Positions 26,981 to 35,321 of a DNA stretch of 64,000 nt are shown here, one piece after another. The notes below the pieces were generated by a model, which ran no database searches, was not told where the DNA came from, and saw nothing but the letters and a program-made list of their open reading frames with translations. The DNA comes from CANNDT01 sp945876205 (GTDB taxonomy: Bacteria; Acidobacteriota; Vicinamibacteria; Vicinamibacterales; UBA2999). The DNA lies in contig CANNDT010000008.1 of NCBI GenBank assembly GCA_947503365.1, positions 1 through 64,000 of the forward strand, written 5' to 3'. The translations under genes were made by a program, and so were the position numbers. Positions within the stretch are counted from its first letter, which is position 1. Each line of letters begins with the position of its first letter.

Positions 26981-28263
26981 TGCGTCCCCAGCGCCACCCT
27001 CGCGATGCGGCCGTCTCCGAGGAAGCCCTCATCGAGTCCCCACTTGCGCACGTAGCCGGAGCGCGGCCACAACGCCTTGGTGGCGGTCATGATGACGTCG
27101 TGATAGGTGCGCTGGCCCGGCGACTCGGTCCAGCGGCCGTCGATCCAGTCGAGCATCTCTTCGGTGGCGGCGCGGATCTCTTCCGGAGTGTTGTCGACGT
27201 AGAGATAGCGGCGCCGGTCTCGAAGTTGCCGGTGATATTCGAAGGACACGAGGTCGGTATTGGTCAGGCGCCGCCCGTCGCGCTTGTCGATGACGGTCTT
27301 CGGCAGAAACAGGCCGGGGCCACGAATCGGGTAGGCGCTGATCGGCTCAGTCGCGTTGACGAGGAGAATGGGCGTGTTGGTCAGGTAGACGAGATTTACG
27401 TAGGCTGACTCGCCCGCGATGATGAAGGCGCACCGCAGCAGGCAGTAGACCTCGAGGAGATTCGTTCGCGCCGGCGAGGTGGCGAGGTCGATCACGCCTG
27501 GCCGGTTGACCGGCGTCATGCTCGGGTCGCCGAGACGAATCACCGTGTAGCCGCGCCGAACGAGCTCGTCCGCGGCCTCGAGGTACGACTCTATCCGCGC
27601 GTTGCGTGCGGTGTCGTCCCGGCCGTCGTCCGGCTTGGTGTCCTGAATTTCAGCGCCGCTCTTGTAGCCGGCTTCGCGGGCGTGAATGCACACCAGCTTT
27701 GCGTCAGGCGGAATGCCGTGGGCGATCGCCTGCCGCGCGGCGTCCTCGTGTGCCGCGGGATGGAGGTGCACCGGCACGGGTTCCCGCAGCAGGCGCCGCA
27801 TGTAATACGTGGGCCGGCGCTTCTTGTCGCGCATGGCCCGCTCGAGCGACGCCCGAAGCCGGCCGCGAACGCCACGCATCCGCTCGCGGATTTCCTGCGG
27901 CATCCCGGGGTCGGTGACGTAGCGGGTGGCTTCGCGAACGAATTCCTGTTCGACGTGCTCGCGGAATTCCTCGCGCCAGTCGTCGACGCGCTCGCGAAAT
28001 TTGCGCAGCGAGATGCACGTACGAAACAGCTCACGAACGAGAGGCGTCGGCCGCAACACTCGAACGTCCGGACTCTCGAGCTCGAAAAGTCCGCCCCCCA
28101 GGGGCGTGTCAGATCTGACCAGATAGACGTCGGCGCCGTTCTTTCTCGCCGACGCCAGCGACATCACGATCTCGAGGCCCAAGTGCCCGTACTGCCGGCC
28201 ATTCGGGCGCGCAACCAGCACACGCCTGCGGCCGAACCGCATCGTGATGGTCTTAAAGCTCAT
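26977..28263 (-). CDS. TIGR04372-like glycosyltransferase (copy 2)
   Basis: 428 aa, the same length as copy 1 and colinear with it throughout: VLVARPNGRQYGHLGLEIVM, VCIHAREAGYKSGAEIQDTK, RNARIESYLEAADELVRRG, VIRLGDPSMTPVNRPGVIDL, ATSPARTNLLEVYCLL, IIAGESAYVNLVYLTNTP. The two differ most in the acceptor-side N-terminal half. Such equal length and close similarity indicate a fairly recent duplication, perhaps of a gene pair with the intervening family B gene. The stop overlaps family B copy 6 by 4 nt; the start lies 18 nt after the SDR gene. Confidence 0.82.
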   Translation of the reverse strand: MSFKTITMRFGRRRVLVARPNGRQYGHLGLEIVMSLASARKNGADVYLVRSDTPLGGGLFELESPDVRVLRPTPLVRELFRTCISLRKFRERVDDWREEFREHVEQEFVREATRYVTDPGMPQEIRERMRGVRGRLRASLERAMRDKKRRPTYYMRRLLREPVPVHLHPAAHEDAARQAIAHGIPPDAKLVCIHAREAGYKSGAEIQDTKPDDGRDDTARNARIESYLEAADELVRRGYTVIRLGDPSMTPVNRPGVIDLATSPARTNLLEVYCLLRCAFIIAGESAYVNLVYLTNTPILLVNATEPISAYPIRGPGLFLPKTVIDKRDGRRLTNTDLVSFEYHRQLRDRRRYLYVDNTPEEIRAATEEMLDWIDGRWTESPGQRTYHDVIMTATKALWPRSGYVRKWGLDEGFLGDGRIARVALGTQ

Positions 28264-28281
28264 TCATTCGAGGGCGTTGAA

Positions 28282-29274
28282 TCAGGTTCGAAGCACGTAG
28301 TCGGTCGACATGCCCGCGAGTTGCGGCAGATACTTCCTGCCCCACTCGACCATTTCGCGAAGACCTTCCTCGAGCGAGATCTCCGGCTCCCACCCGACGT
28401 CCGCCTTGATGGCGCTGCTGTCGAGCCAGTATCGCGAATCCTGCCCAAGCCGATCGGGCGTCACCTCGCACAACTGGTCGAACGGCATCCCAAGTGCGTC
28501 GGCCGTCTTCTCCACCACCTGCCGGATGGAAATCGGCTTGGCCGGACCGGCGTTGTAGACGCGGCCCAGCGGTGCCTTTTCCGCCACGAGGAGCACGGCC
28601 CGTGCGAGATCGCGCGCGTGGATATACGACTTCTCGGCGCGGCCGCCGCCCTGCAGGGGCAGTTTCGTGCCCGTCAGCCCGCACAACACGGCGCGCGGAA
28701 TCACACGGTGGAGCTGCTGGCCAGGGGCATAGGCGTTGGACGGCCTGATGATGTTCATCGGGAACTTCAACACGTTCGACACCGACATCAGGTACAAGTC
28801 GTAGGCAGCCTTCGATGCGGCGTACGGACTGGTGGGCCGGATCGGATCGTCTTCCTTGGTGGGATGCGCCACGGAGCCGTACAGCTCGGAGGTGCCGATC
28901 TGGATGAACCGCTCGAGGTACGTGCGGGACATCAGCTCCTCGGACATCTTCACCAGCGCGGTGCAATTGGTCTCGAAGAACTTCCACGACTTCTTCCACG
29001 ACACCGCGCCTTCGCCCTGGGCGGCGTACGAGACGATCACCTCTGGCCGCTCGCGATCGAAGAGCTCGAACAGCCGGTCCTGCTCATGGACGATGTGGAT
29101 CTGGTGATACTCGTAGCGCGGATCGCCCTTGCCGACGTTCAGCGAGAACGGCTCCGCCTTCTCCGGGTTGCGGCCGACGCTGATCACCTTCTTCGGATTC
29201 GCGTGCTCGAGCAGGTAAGCGGCGGTATGCACGCCGAAGACGCCTCCGCCCCCAAGAACCACGTACGTTTTCAT
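28282..29274 (-). CDS. extended SDR, sugar-nucleotide dehydratase/epimerase-like
   Basis: 330 aa from the ATG at 29274; a frame open to 29325 would enter the next gene. VLGGGGVFGVHTAAYLL is an NAD-binding GxxGxxG variant, IQIGTSELYG the strand with the catalytic Ser/Thr, SPYAASKAAYDLYL the YxxxK motif, and IRPSNAYAPGQQLHRVIPRA the substrate-binding segment. Overall it is closest in feel to dTDP/GDP-sugar 4,6-dehydratases and epimerases; the Asp-Glu pair of dehydratases next to the Ser/Thr appears only as SEL, so epimerase or reductase is possible. It is followed by TIGR04372 copy 2 and preceded by two methyltransferases. Confidence 0.85.
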   Translation of the reverse strand: MKTYVVLGGGGVFGVHTAAYLLEHANPKKVISVGRNPEKAEPFSLNVGKGDPRYEYHQIHIVHEQDRLFELFDRERPEVIVSYAAQGEGAVSWKKSWKFFETNCTALVKMSEELMSRTYLERFIQIGTSELYGSVAHPTKEDDPIRPTSPYAASKAAYDLYLMSVSNVLKFPMNIIRPSNAYAPGQQLHRVIPRAVLCGLTGTKLPLQGGGRAEKSYIHARDLARAVLLVAEKAPLGRVYNAGPAKPISIRQVVEKTADALGMPFDQLCEVTPDRLGQDSRYWLDSSAIKADVGWEPEISLEEGLREMVEWGRKYLPQLAGMSTDYVLRT

Positions 29275-29282
29275 CGTTATCC

Positions 29283-29972
29283 TTATCTCCTCACGCCGAC
29301 GGCGAGCGACCAGATGTAGTGACACATCGGCGCGTATCCGGTGTGCAGTACTTCGTCGTTCATTCCGAACATGAAGACGTTGCGGAAATAGCGCTCCATG
29401 AGCGTCCGCAGGTCCTCCATCGACTTCTGATTGATATGTAGTGCTTGAGACTGCGGGCTCGCGTACTGGTGGGCCGCCTTGTTCGGCGTCCCGGTCAGCA
29501 GCACGCCATCGTCGGGCAGGCAGCGGACGATATTGTCGAGCACGGTTGATTCAGTGGCCGAGTCCAGGTGCTCCAGCACGTCCACCCAGTAGGCCGCCTC
29601 CACCTTCAGATTCGGCGACTCCGTATTGAGATCCGCGAGGTGATAGCTGACGTTCTTCAGGTGCGCGAGCCGCCGCGCGTTGCCGTCGAGCAGGCGGCGA
29701 TCCCAATCGATCGCATGCACGTGCTTGACCGACTGGGCGACGAGCGAGAGGCCGATCCCGTCGCCGGAGCCGATTTCCATCACCTGTTCACGGCCCTGGA
29801 GCATCTTGGCGACGAACTTGTAGCGCGCCAGCACGAACGCCACGTGTTTCGGGTCGTGGATGACGCTGTACGACGTCCAAGGACCCAATTGGATCTCGGG
29901 CGTGTCGAAAAACGGCTCGACGGTCTCGCGGTACAGGTCAGCGACGGGTTTGGCGGTCGGTGAATTTGACAT
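29283..29972 (-). CDS. class I SAM-dependent methyltransferase
   Basis: 229 aa. VMEIGSGDGIGLSLVAQ is motif I, VHAIDWDRRLLDGN motif II, and AAYWVDVLEHLDSATE motif IV. A short N-terminal extension (PFFDTPEIQLGPWTSYSVIH) replaces the simple leader of its neighbours. Start ATG at 29972 lies 5 nt after the stop of another methyltransferase. It belongs to the group transketolase halves, two methyltransferases and SDR, so a methylated or branched sugar made in several steps is a reasonable guess. Confidence 0.83.
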   Translation of the reverse strand: MSNSPTAKPVADLYRETVEPFFDTPEIQLGPWTSYSVIHDPKHVAFVLARYKFVAKMLQGREQVMEIGSGDGIGLSLVAQSVKHVHAIDWDRRLLDGNARRLAHLKNVSYHLADLNTESPNLKVEAAYWVDVLEHLDSATESTVLDNIVRCLPDDGVLLTGTPNKAAHQYASPQSQALHINQKSMEDLRTLMERYFRNVFMFGMNDEVLHTGYAPMCHYIWSLAVGVRR

Positions 29973-29977
29973 CGCGG

Positions 29978-30640
29978 TTACTCAAAGCAGACGAAGGAAT
30001 GGTCTCCCGAGTAGCCGGTTCTCTCGAACCACCACTGCCAGTCCTCGGGGGTGTAGAAGCACTGGCACGTGAGCTGCCAGTAGAGCAGGTTGACCTTCTC
30101 GCGCTCATTGCGAAATGAGTCGACGACGACGTACTTCGCTCCGCGGCCGACGCGTTCGATATCGCGCAGCGCCGACTCCAGCTCGGACACGCGGAGGTTG
30201 TGGAGCGTGTTGACCGAGACAACCAGGTCGAAGCTGTTATCCGCAAACGGCAACTGCGCGGCGGTGCCCTCGACGAGATGCCCGCGCACCTCCTCGACCG
30301 CGTGCTCGAGGGCATACCGCGAGATGTCGAGACCGGTGACCGAGGAGTCAGGCACCACGTTCTTCAGATCCTTCAGCAGAAACCCCTTGCCGCATCCCAC
30401 GTCGAGGATGCGGGCGCCGGGCTGCAGCCCGTAGTGCTCGACCAGGCGTTGGGCGACCGCCACCCAGCGTCCGTCGTAGTTGTATCCGCCGTACCCGTAC
30501 TTGCGGTCACCGTCCCAGTAGTCCTTGTCGAAGCGGCGCGAGACCGTGGCGCATTCGGCCTTGTCGTACTCGACCACGCGCTGCACGTAGTTGCGCGGAG
30601 TCCGCGTGTGAACGGTCTGGAGGAAATCGATATGCGCCAT
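29978..30640 (-). CDS. class I SAM-dependent methyltransferase
   Basis: 220 aa from the ATG at 30640, 2 nt after the transketolase gene; an open frame to 30775 is discarded because it overlaps that gene. ILDVGCGKGFLLKDLK is motif I, VTGLDISRYALEHAVE motif II, GTAAQLPFADNSFDLVVSVN motif IV. The N-terminal part RFDKDYWDGDRKYGYGGYNY is a segment also seen in other small sugar-locus methyltransferases. C-terminal WQWWFERTGYSGDHSFVCFE may form the substrate lid. Substrate unknown. Confidence 0.83.
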   Translation of the reverse strand: MAHIDFLQTVHTRTPRNYVQRVVEYDKAECATVSRRFDKDYWDGDRKYGYGGYNYDGRWVAVAQRLVEHYGLQPGARILDVGCGKGFLLKDLKNVVPDSSVTGLDISRYALEHAVEEVRGHLVEGTAAQLPFADNSFDLVVSVNTLHNLRVSELESALRDIERVGRGAKYVVVDSFRNEREKVNLLYWQLTCQCFYTPEDWQWWFERTGYSGDHSFVCFE

Positions 30641-30642
30641 GC

Positions 30643-31572
30643 CTATCGCGCGATCGGCGTGAGCACCGCGCGCGTCAGCGCGTCGATACTGAGGCCGTGC
30701 CGCTCCTGAAGATACGCGTGCGACCCGAAGGCGTGAATGAATTCGTCCTGCAGGCTGAACGTCGCGAGCCGGCACTTGGCGCCAGACTCCCAGGCAATCT
30801 CCTTGACCTTGCCACCCAGGCCTCCCTGCGGGGAATGCTCTTCGAGCACCACCACCGTGGAGAACTCCTGAAGCACCTTGGCGATGCCCTCGCGATCGAG
30901 CGGCTTGAGGGTGTGCACCGATGTCACGGCGACCGTCGCACCACTTTGCTTCTCGATCACCTCGGCCGCATCGAACGCCATCTTCGTGATCGGGCCGTAC
31001 GACAGGAAGCAGATATCGCGTCCCTGGCGGAGCCGGCGAATCTTGCCGAACACGTAAGGGTCGATGGCCTTCGATGTCAGGTCGGGCTCGCCGGCCTTGC
31101 CCAGCCGCAGGTATACCGGACCATTACGCTCGACGGCCGCCCAGGTGGCCGCGGCTGTTTCGGCTGCATCGCACGGTGCCAGTACCGTCATGTTCGGGAG
31201 CGCGGACATCACGGCCACGTCTTCCTGGGCGTGGTGCGTGCCGCCCAGCGTCGAATAGGCGATGCCGCCGCCGATGCCAACGATCGTGACCGGCAGGTTC
31301 TGGTAGCAGACGTCAACGCGTACCTGCTCGAACGGACGATAAATTGCGAACGTCGCGATCGTGTACGCAAACGGCCGGCAGCCGCGCAGCGCCAGGCCCG
31401 CACAGAGGCCAATCATGCTCTGCTCGGCGACGCCGACGTTGATGAAGCGGTCGGGAAAGTCGTTGCGGAACGGCGCCATGCTACCCGCCGGCGAGATGTC
31501 GGCGACGACGATGAAGACGTCCTTCGTCTTGTGACCGATGTCGTGCAGGGTGCGCGCGAAGCTGTCTCTCAT
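30643..31572 (-). CDS. transketolase-like, C-terminal half (pyrimidine-binding + C-terminal domains)
   Basis: 309 aa. It contains the TPP pyrimidine-binding block VNVGVAEQSMIGLCAGLALR with the catalytic-cycle glutamate, GGTHHAQEDVAVMSALPNMT, VYLRLGKAGEP, and the C-terminal domain VVVLEEHSPQGGLGG. This is the second half of a transketolase encoded as a separate gene, the first half being the gene that overlaps it by 4 nt. Together they transfer a two-carbon ketol unit. In such a locus they could supply sedoheptulose 7-phosphate, or act on a sugar nucleotide to build a branch; no acyl-carrier or dehydrogenase partner is present. Confidence 0.88.
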   Translation of the reverse strand: MRDSFARTLHDIGHKTKDVFIVVADISPAGSMAPFRNDFPDRFINVGVAEQSMIGLCAGLALRGCRPFAYTIATFAIYRPFEQVRVDVCYQNLPVTIVGIGGGIAYSTLGGTHHAQEDVAVMSALPNMTVLAPCDAAETAAATWAAVERNGPVYLRLGKAGEPDLTSKAIDPYVFGKIRRLRQGRDICFLSYGPITKMAFDAAEVIEKQSGATVAVTSVHTLKPLDREGIAKVLQEFSTVVVLEEHSPQGGLGGKVKEIAWESGAKCRLATFSLQDEFIHAFGSHAYLQERHGLSIDALTRAVLTPIAR

Positions 31573-32381
31573 CGTCCACCCTCGATCTCGCGGATCGCCT
31601 GCTGATATTCCTCGGGCGACGGTGTGCGGTAATGCCAGATTGGTACGTTTTCCATGTAGCTGACGCCCTTGCCCTTGGTGGTGCGGCCGAGCACCATCAT
31701 CGGCTTGCTGCGGTCGCGGCCGCGGACAGCAGCGAGAATGGCCGCGTTGTCGTGGCCGTCGACTTCACGGCAGTCCCACCCGAACGCTTCGACCTTGGCC
31801 TTCATCGGGTAGAAATTCGGCAGTGTCTCGCTGGTTCGGCCGAGCGACTGGAAGTCATTGAGATCGACAAAGGCCACGAGATTGGTGAGCCCGAGCGAAG
31901 GCGCCAGCATCATCACTTCCCAGACGGATCCTTCCTGCAATTCGCCGTCGCTCATGACCAGGAAGACCGTCCGGTTGTCGCCACGGACGCGGTCGGCCAG
32001 GGCCATCCCGGCCGCGATGCCGAGTCCATGGCCGAGCGATCCGGTGGACGCCTCGACACCCGGTACGCCGTAATCGGGGTGAGATCCCAGCTTCCCGCCC
32101 GGCTTGCAATAGAGGTCCATGTCCTCCTCGCTGAGAACGCCGAGATCCTCCAGGATGATGTACTGCGTCAGACAGCCGTGCCCTTTCGACATCACGAAGG
32201 TGTCCGGAAGAGGACCGTCGCGTTTCATGAGATCGTGATACACGGCATCGACGAGCTCAAGGCAGGAGAACGCCGGCGCGATGTGGAGCACCACTCCCCG
32301 CTGCGAGATGTCCAGAATCCGGCGGCGATACCGCCGGCAACGTTCGAGCGCGGTTTCCACGTGGGTTAGAGAGTTCGCCAT
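31569..32381 (-). CDS. transketolase-like, N-terminal half (TPP pyrophosphate-binding)
   Basis: 270 aa from the ATG at 32381; the open frame extends to 32867 but into the neighbouring gene. It has DTFVMSKGHGCLTQYIILED (the SKGH block), STGSLGHGLGIAAGMALA, VMSDGELQEGSVWEVMMLAP (the GDG-type metal site as SDGELQEG) and NLVAFVDLNDFQSLGRT, ending in GRTTKGKGVSYMEN. The length equals that of split transketolase N subunits. It is 14 nt downstream of a family C gene. TPP would bind at the interface with the following gene product. Confidence 0.9.
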   Translation of the reverse strand: MANSLTHVETALERCRRYRRRILDISQRGVVLHIAPAFSCLELVDAVYHDLMKRDGPLPDTFVMSKGHGCLTQYIILEDLGVLSEEDMDLYCKPGGKLGSHPDYGVPGVEASTGSLGHGLGIAAGMALADRVRGDNRTVFLVMSDGELQEGSVWEVMMLAPSLGLTNLVAFVDLNDFQSLGRTSETLPNFYPMKAKVEAFGWDCREVDGHDNAAILAAVRGRDRSKPMMVLGRTTKGKGVSYMENVPIWHYRTPSPEEYQQAIREIEGGR

Positions 32382-32395
32382 ACCTGTCGTCCCAG

Positions 32396-33700
32396 TCAAT
32401 GTGCTGCGCGCGCCCGCCGCAACACGCGGCGGCCCGCTTTGGCGGCCCGTTTTCGAAATTTCTGCAGCGGTCGCGCTGCCGAATGCATCAGGAGCGTAAT
32501 CGAACGACGCGTGCGCAGCAGCGCACGCCGGCTTGCCCGTGCCGCGCGCTCGGGCAGCTTCTGCACCGGCCGCGCGGCTTCGAGCGCCGCGCGCCTGACG
32601 CGTTGTGCCGCCAGCGGTTTGGCCGCGGCTCGGAGGCGTTTTCTGATGTCGCCCGCACGCCTCCGAAACGGCCTGACGCGGCGAGACCCATGATGCATCC
32701 ACAACGCCGGAACGCGCAGCGCCCTGACCTGGCTGGCAAAACGCGCTGACCGTCGCTCCACCGGCTCCCATGCAGACCCGATGTCGCCGGCGTGCAGGCG
32801 AATGGGAACGTTCCAGTACGACCGCTGGTGAACGTCGCAGCGGCTGAGCGTCGTGGCGGCCCGCCACCGTGACAGCGGTCCGTCATCGATCTCGGTGTCG
32901 GCGGCGTTGACGTGTGACATCTCGAACACCGCGAGTTCGTCCGAGTCGGTGACGACGTGAATCTGTTCGCGCGCGGGACAGGCGTGCACGACGAAGTGCT
33001 GGTCGATCGTTCCATCAGGCATCACGTCGCGGCGGACCGGATCGACCATCAACGGGTGCATGTAGAAGCATCGGGCGAGAATGCCTTCGCCTGACACGTT
33101 CCAGTAAGCGCTGACCGGCCGGCGGGGACCGTGCGTGCCGTCGACCATGTGCAGGCGCGTGAACGGGTGCAACTCTTTGAGCGCCATCGAAACGAGCTCG
33201 CGCGCAGGGATCGCGTGAGGACCCTGCCGCCGTTCGAGCGTCGTGACGAACCGCTCGCGATCCAGGCGGAGCCCGGCGCACACGACTGCGCGGCTGCCGG
33301 ACGCATGCCGCCGTGCGACAGCGCCGAGCGTTCCTTCGCTCATCACGATGTCCGGCGACAGAAAAATAAGGGCCGCGCCTGCATCCGCGGCGTCGCGCAG
33401 CGCCACCTCGTGGCAGGCCGTCATCCTTGTGAAGCGATCGGGAGCCTGTGCAGCGGCGGCCGGCTCGATGACGATGTCGATCGGAATGACATCGTTCGCG
33501 TCGCGAAGTACGGAGCTGGACCTCAGGGAATCCACGTCGGCGGCTGAGGTGAACACGCGATATCGCGATCCAGCCGGCAGCGCGCCTAGATTCCCTGGCG
33601 TCAGCTGATTCGGCACGCACACATCGACGAACAGTTGCCGATACTCGACACCCCAGACGACGGTGATGACATGGAACGCCTTGCTCCCTGTATCGTTCAT
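32396..33700 (-). CDS. family C protein, unknown function (copy 1)
   Basis: 434 aa. Order of blocks: FHVITVVWGVEYRQLFVDVC, PNQLTPGNLGALPAGSRYRV, PIDIVIEP, TACHEVALRDAADAGAALIF, SPDIVMSEGTL, YMHPLMVDPVRRDVMP, VVTDSDELAVFEMS, CDVHQRSYWNVPIRLHAGDI. No signal peptide. From residue 335 the protein is a 100-residue Arg/Ala helix with an internal repeat: AARPVQKLPERAARASRR and AARPLQKFRKRAAKAGRR. The globular part could be a GT-A-like transferase, with DSDEL as a metal-site candidate, but this is a guess. It overlaps copy 2 by 4 nt and precedes the transketolase halves. Confidence 0.75.
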   Translation of the reverse strand: MNDTGSKAFHVITVVWGVEYRQLFVDVCVPNQLTPGNLGALPAGSRYRVFTSAADVDSLRSSSVLRDANDVIPIDIVIEPAAAAQAPDRFTRMTACHEVALRDAADAGAALIFLSPDIVMSEGTLGAVARRHASGSRAVVCAGLRLDRERFVTTLERRQGPHAIPARELVSMALKELHPFTRLHMVDGTHGPRRPVSAYWNVSGEGILARCFYMHPLMVDPVRRDVMPDGTIDQHFVVHACPAREQIHVVTDSDELAVFEMSHVNAADTEIDDGPLSRWRAATTLSRCDVHQRSYWNVPIRLHAGDIGSAWEPVERRSARFASQVRALRVPALWMHHGSRRVRPFRRRAGDIRKRLRAAAKPLAAQRVRRAALEAARPVQKLPERAARASRRALLRTRRSITLLMHSAARPLQKFRKRAAKAGRRVLRRARAAH

Positions 33701-34887
33701 CGCACCAGCACGCGACGGCCTGCCCGTGTCGCCTGCTTCCGGAACTTGTGTATCCGCCGACCCACGGCGTGGGTCAACAGGTCAAGGGAGCGCCGCATCC
33801 GCCGCTGCGAGTACCGCTTCGCCATACGCCGGGCCCGCACCTTGAGATAGCGAATTGTCAGCCAACGACTCGCCTCCCAGAGTTTCATCGAATGATCCGC
33901 AAAACGCGCGGACTGCGCCTCAACGCTACTCCACGATGGCCCAAGGTCTCCAGAATGGATGCGAATCGGCTGCGTCCAGTACGACTGCTGATGGGTGTCG
34001 CAGCGGCTGATCATCTGCGCTGCACGCCAGCGTGACATTCGTCCGGGACGCGTTTCGGTAAACGCCGCTTCGGCCTGGGACATTTCGAAGATCTGGAGTT
34101 CGTCCGAATTATCGACGACATGGACCTGGTCGCGGGAGGGACACGCACGCTTGATGTAGTGCTCGTCCAGCGTCCCGTCCGGGAGCACTTCGCGGTGCGG
34201 CGGATCCACCAGCAGCGGGTGCAAATAGCAGAAGCGCGCGAGGATACCCTCGGTGCCGACAGGCCAGCACACACCGATCGGCAGCACGGATGTCCGCTCG
34301 CTGTGAATCATGTGCGTGTGCGTGAACGCATGCAGGTTCGGCATCGCCGCGGCTACCAGCTCCCGCGAGGGCACTCCGCGCACGCCGCCGCGTGCCTCGA
34401 GTGACTCGACGAATGCCTCGCGATTGACGCGGATGCCGCTGCACATGATCGCGCGGCTCCCCTGAGCATGCCGCCGCAGCGCCGCGGCAAACGCGCCCTC
34501 GCTGATCAAGTGGTCGGCCATCAGGAAGATGAGCCCCGCGTGCGATTCGGCCGCCTCGGTCAGCGCGCGACGATGGCACGCGGTCAGACGATTGAAACGG
34601 TTACGCGATTCCGAAGAGAGCTCCCGCATCACGACAATGTCGACGGGGATCGTCTCGTTGACCCGCTGCAACGCTGGACTGGCCTCCAACGCGGACACAT
34701 CTTCTCGCGAGGTAAACACTCGATACCGCGAACCAACCGGCAGCGCGCCGATATTGCCCGGCGTCAGCTGATTCGGGACGCAGACGTCGAGGAACACCCG
34801 CGTGAACGTGCTGCCCCAGACAGCAATGACGACGTCAAACGCGTTCGCGCGCGACTCGACGATCGGCAGCTTGAGGTTGGCTTTCAA
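33697..34887 (-). CDS. family C protein, unknown function (copy 2)
   Basis: 396 aa if started at the TTG at 34887, which gives a TTGA overlap with the Nudix stop; the frame has no ATG or GTG close by, and the open frame to 34932 lies inside the Nudix gene. Blocks: FDVVIAVWGSTFTRVFLDVC, PNQLTPGNIGALPVGSRYRV, PVDIVVMRE, TACHRRALTEAAESHAGLIF, HLISEGAFAAALRRHAQGSR, YLHPLLVDPPHREVLP, VVDNSDELQIFEMS, CDTHQQSYWTQPIRIHSGDL. The C-terminus HKFRKQATRAGRRVL is almost the same basic unit that is doubled in copy 1, so these two are the closest pair. Confidence 0.72.
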   Translation of the reverse strand: MKANLKLPIVESRANAFDVVIAVWGSTFTRVFLDVCVPNQLTPGNIGALPVGSRYRVFTSREDVSALEASPALQRVNETIPVDIVVMRELSSESRNRFNRLTACHRRALTEAAESHAGLIFLMADHLISEGAFAAALRRHAQGSRAIMCSGIRVNREAFVESLEARGGVRGVPSRELVAAAMPNLHAFTHTHMIHSERTSVLPIGVCWPVGTEGILARFCYLHPLLVDPPHREVLPDGTLDEHYIKRACPSRDQVHVVDNSDELQIFEMSQAEAAFTETRPGRMSRWRAAQMISRCDTHQQSYWTQPIRIHSGDLGPSWSSVEAQSARFADHSMKLWEASRWLTIRYLKVRARRMAKRYSQRRMRRSLDLLTHAVGRRIHKFRKQATRAGRRVLVR

Positions 34888-35321
34888 CGTGTTGACTGGC
34901 CCGCATACCAGGCGCTCAACGCCTGGTCCCACAGCTTGACGAGATACTCGGGCATCGCGAGATCCAGCGCGCGGCTGCGATCGACGAATTCAAGAGCCTG
35001 GCCTTCGTGACATGTCACCGCCTGGATGCCGTCGTACACGTCCCAGAACACCTTCAAGTGCAGCGGCGGGGAATCCGGCACATCGTCAACGTCCAGGTCG
35101 GCGAGGAGCCGGAGATTGTGGCAACGGTAACCCGTCTCTTCAAAGAACTCCCGATCGGCGCACGCCAGCCAGGTCTCATCGCCGTCGCAATGTCCGCCGG
35201 GCGGCACCCACAGGTTCGCGTGCGGAAGACCCGGCTTGTCGTCGCGGTGTTGCAGCAAGGCGGCACCATCCGGCTCGCGAAGCAGGACGATTCCCGAGAC
35301 GCGCTTTCGGGTGATCGTCAC
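34884..35321 (-). CDS. Nudix hydrolase
   Basis: 145 aa starting at GTG 35321 (GTGA overlap with the SDR stop); an ATG-like start 24 nt upstream is possible. The Nudix box lies at residues 43-65: G, five residues, E, seven residues, REFFEETGY, which has every consensus position (Gx5Ex7REUxEExGU). The strand VSGIVLLREPDGAALLQHRD before it is typical. These enzymes cleave nucleoside diphosphates linked to another group; GDP-mannose/ADP-sugar types occur in glycan loci and could adjust sugar-nucleotide pools. Substrate not inferable. Confidence 0.88.
   Translation of the reverse strand: MTITRKRVSGIVLLREPDGAALLQHRDDKPGLPHANLWVPPGGHCDGDETWLACADREFFEETGYRCHNLRLLADLDVDDVPDSPPLHLKVFWDVYDGIQAVTCHEGQALEFVDRSRALDLAMPEYLVKLWDQALSAWYAGQSTR

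Noticed and set aside
27682..29319. 545-codon plus-strand frame spanning two minus-strand genes
   Set aside because: It crosses two confident genes (TIGR04372-like and SDR) and has no recognisable content.
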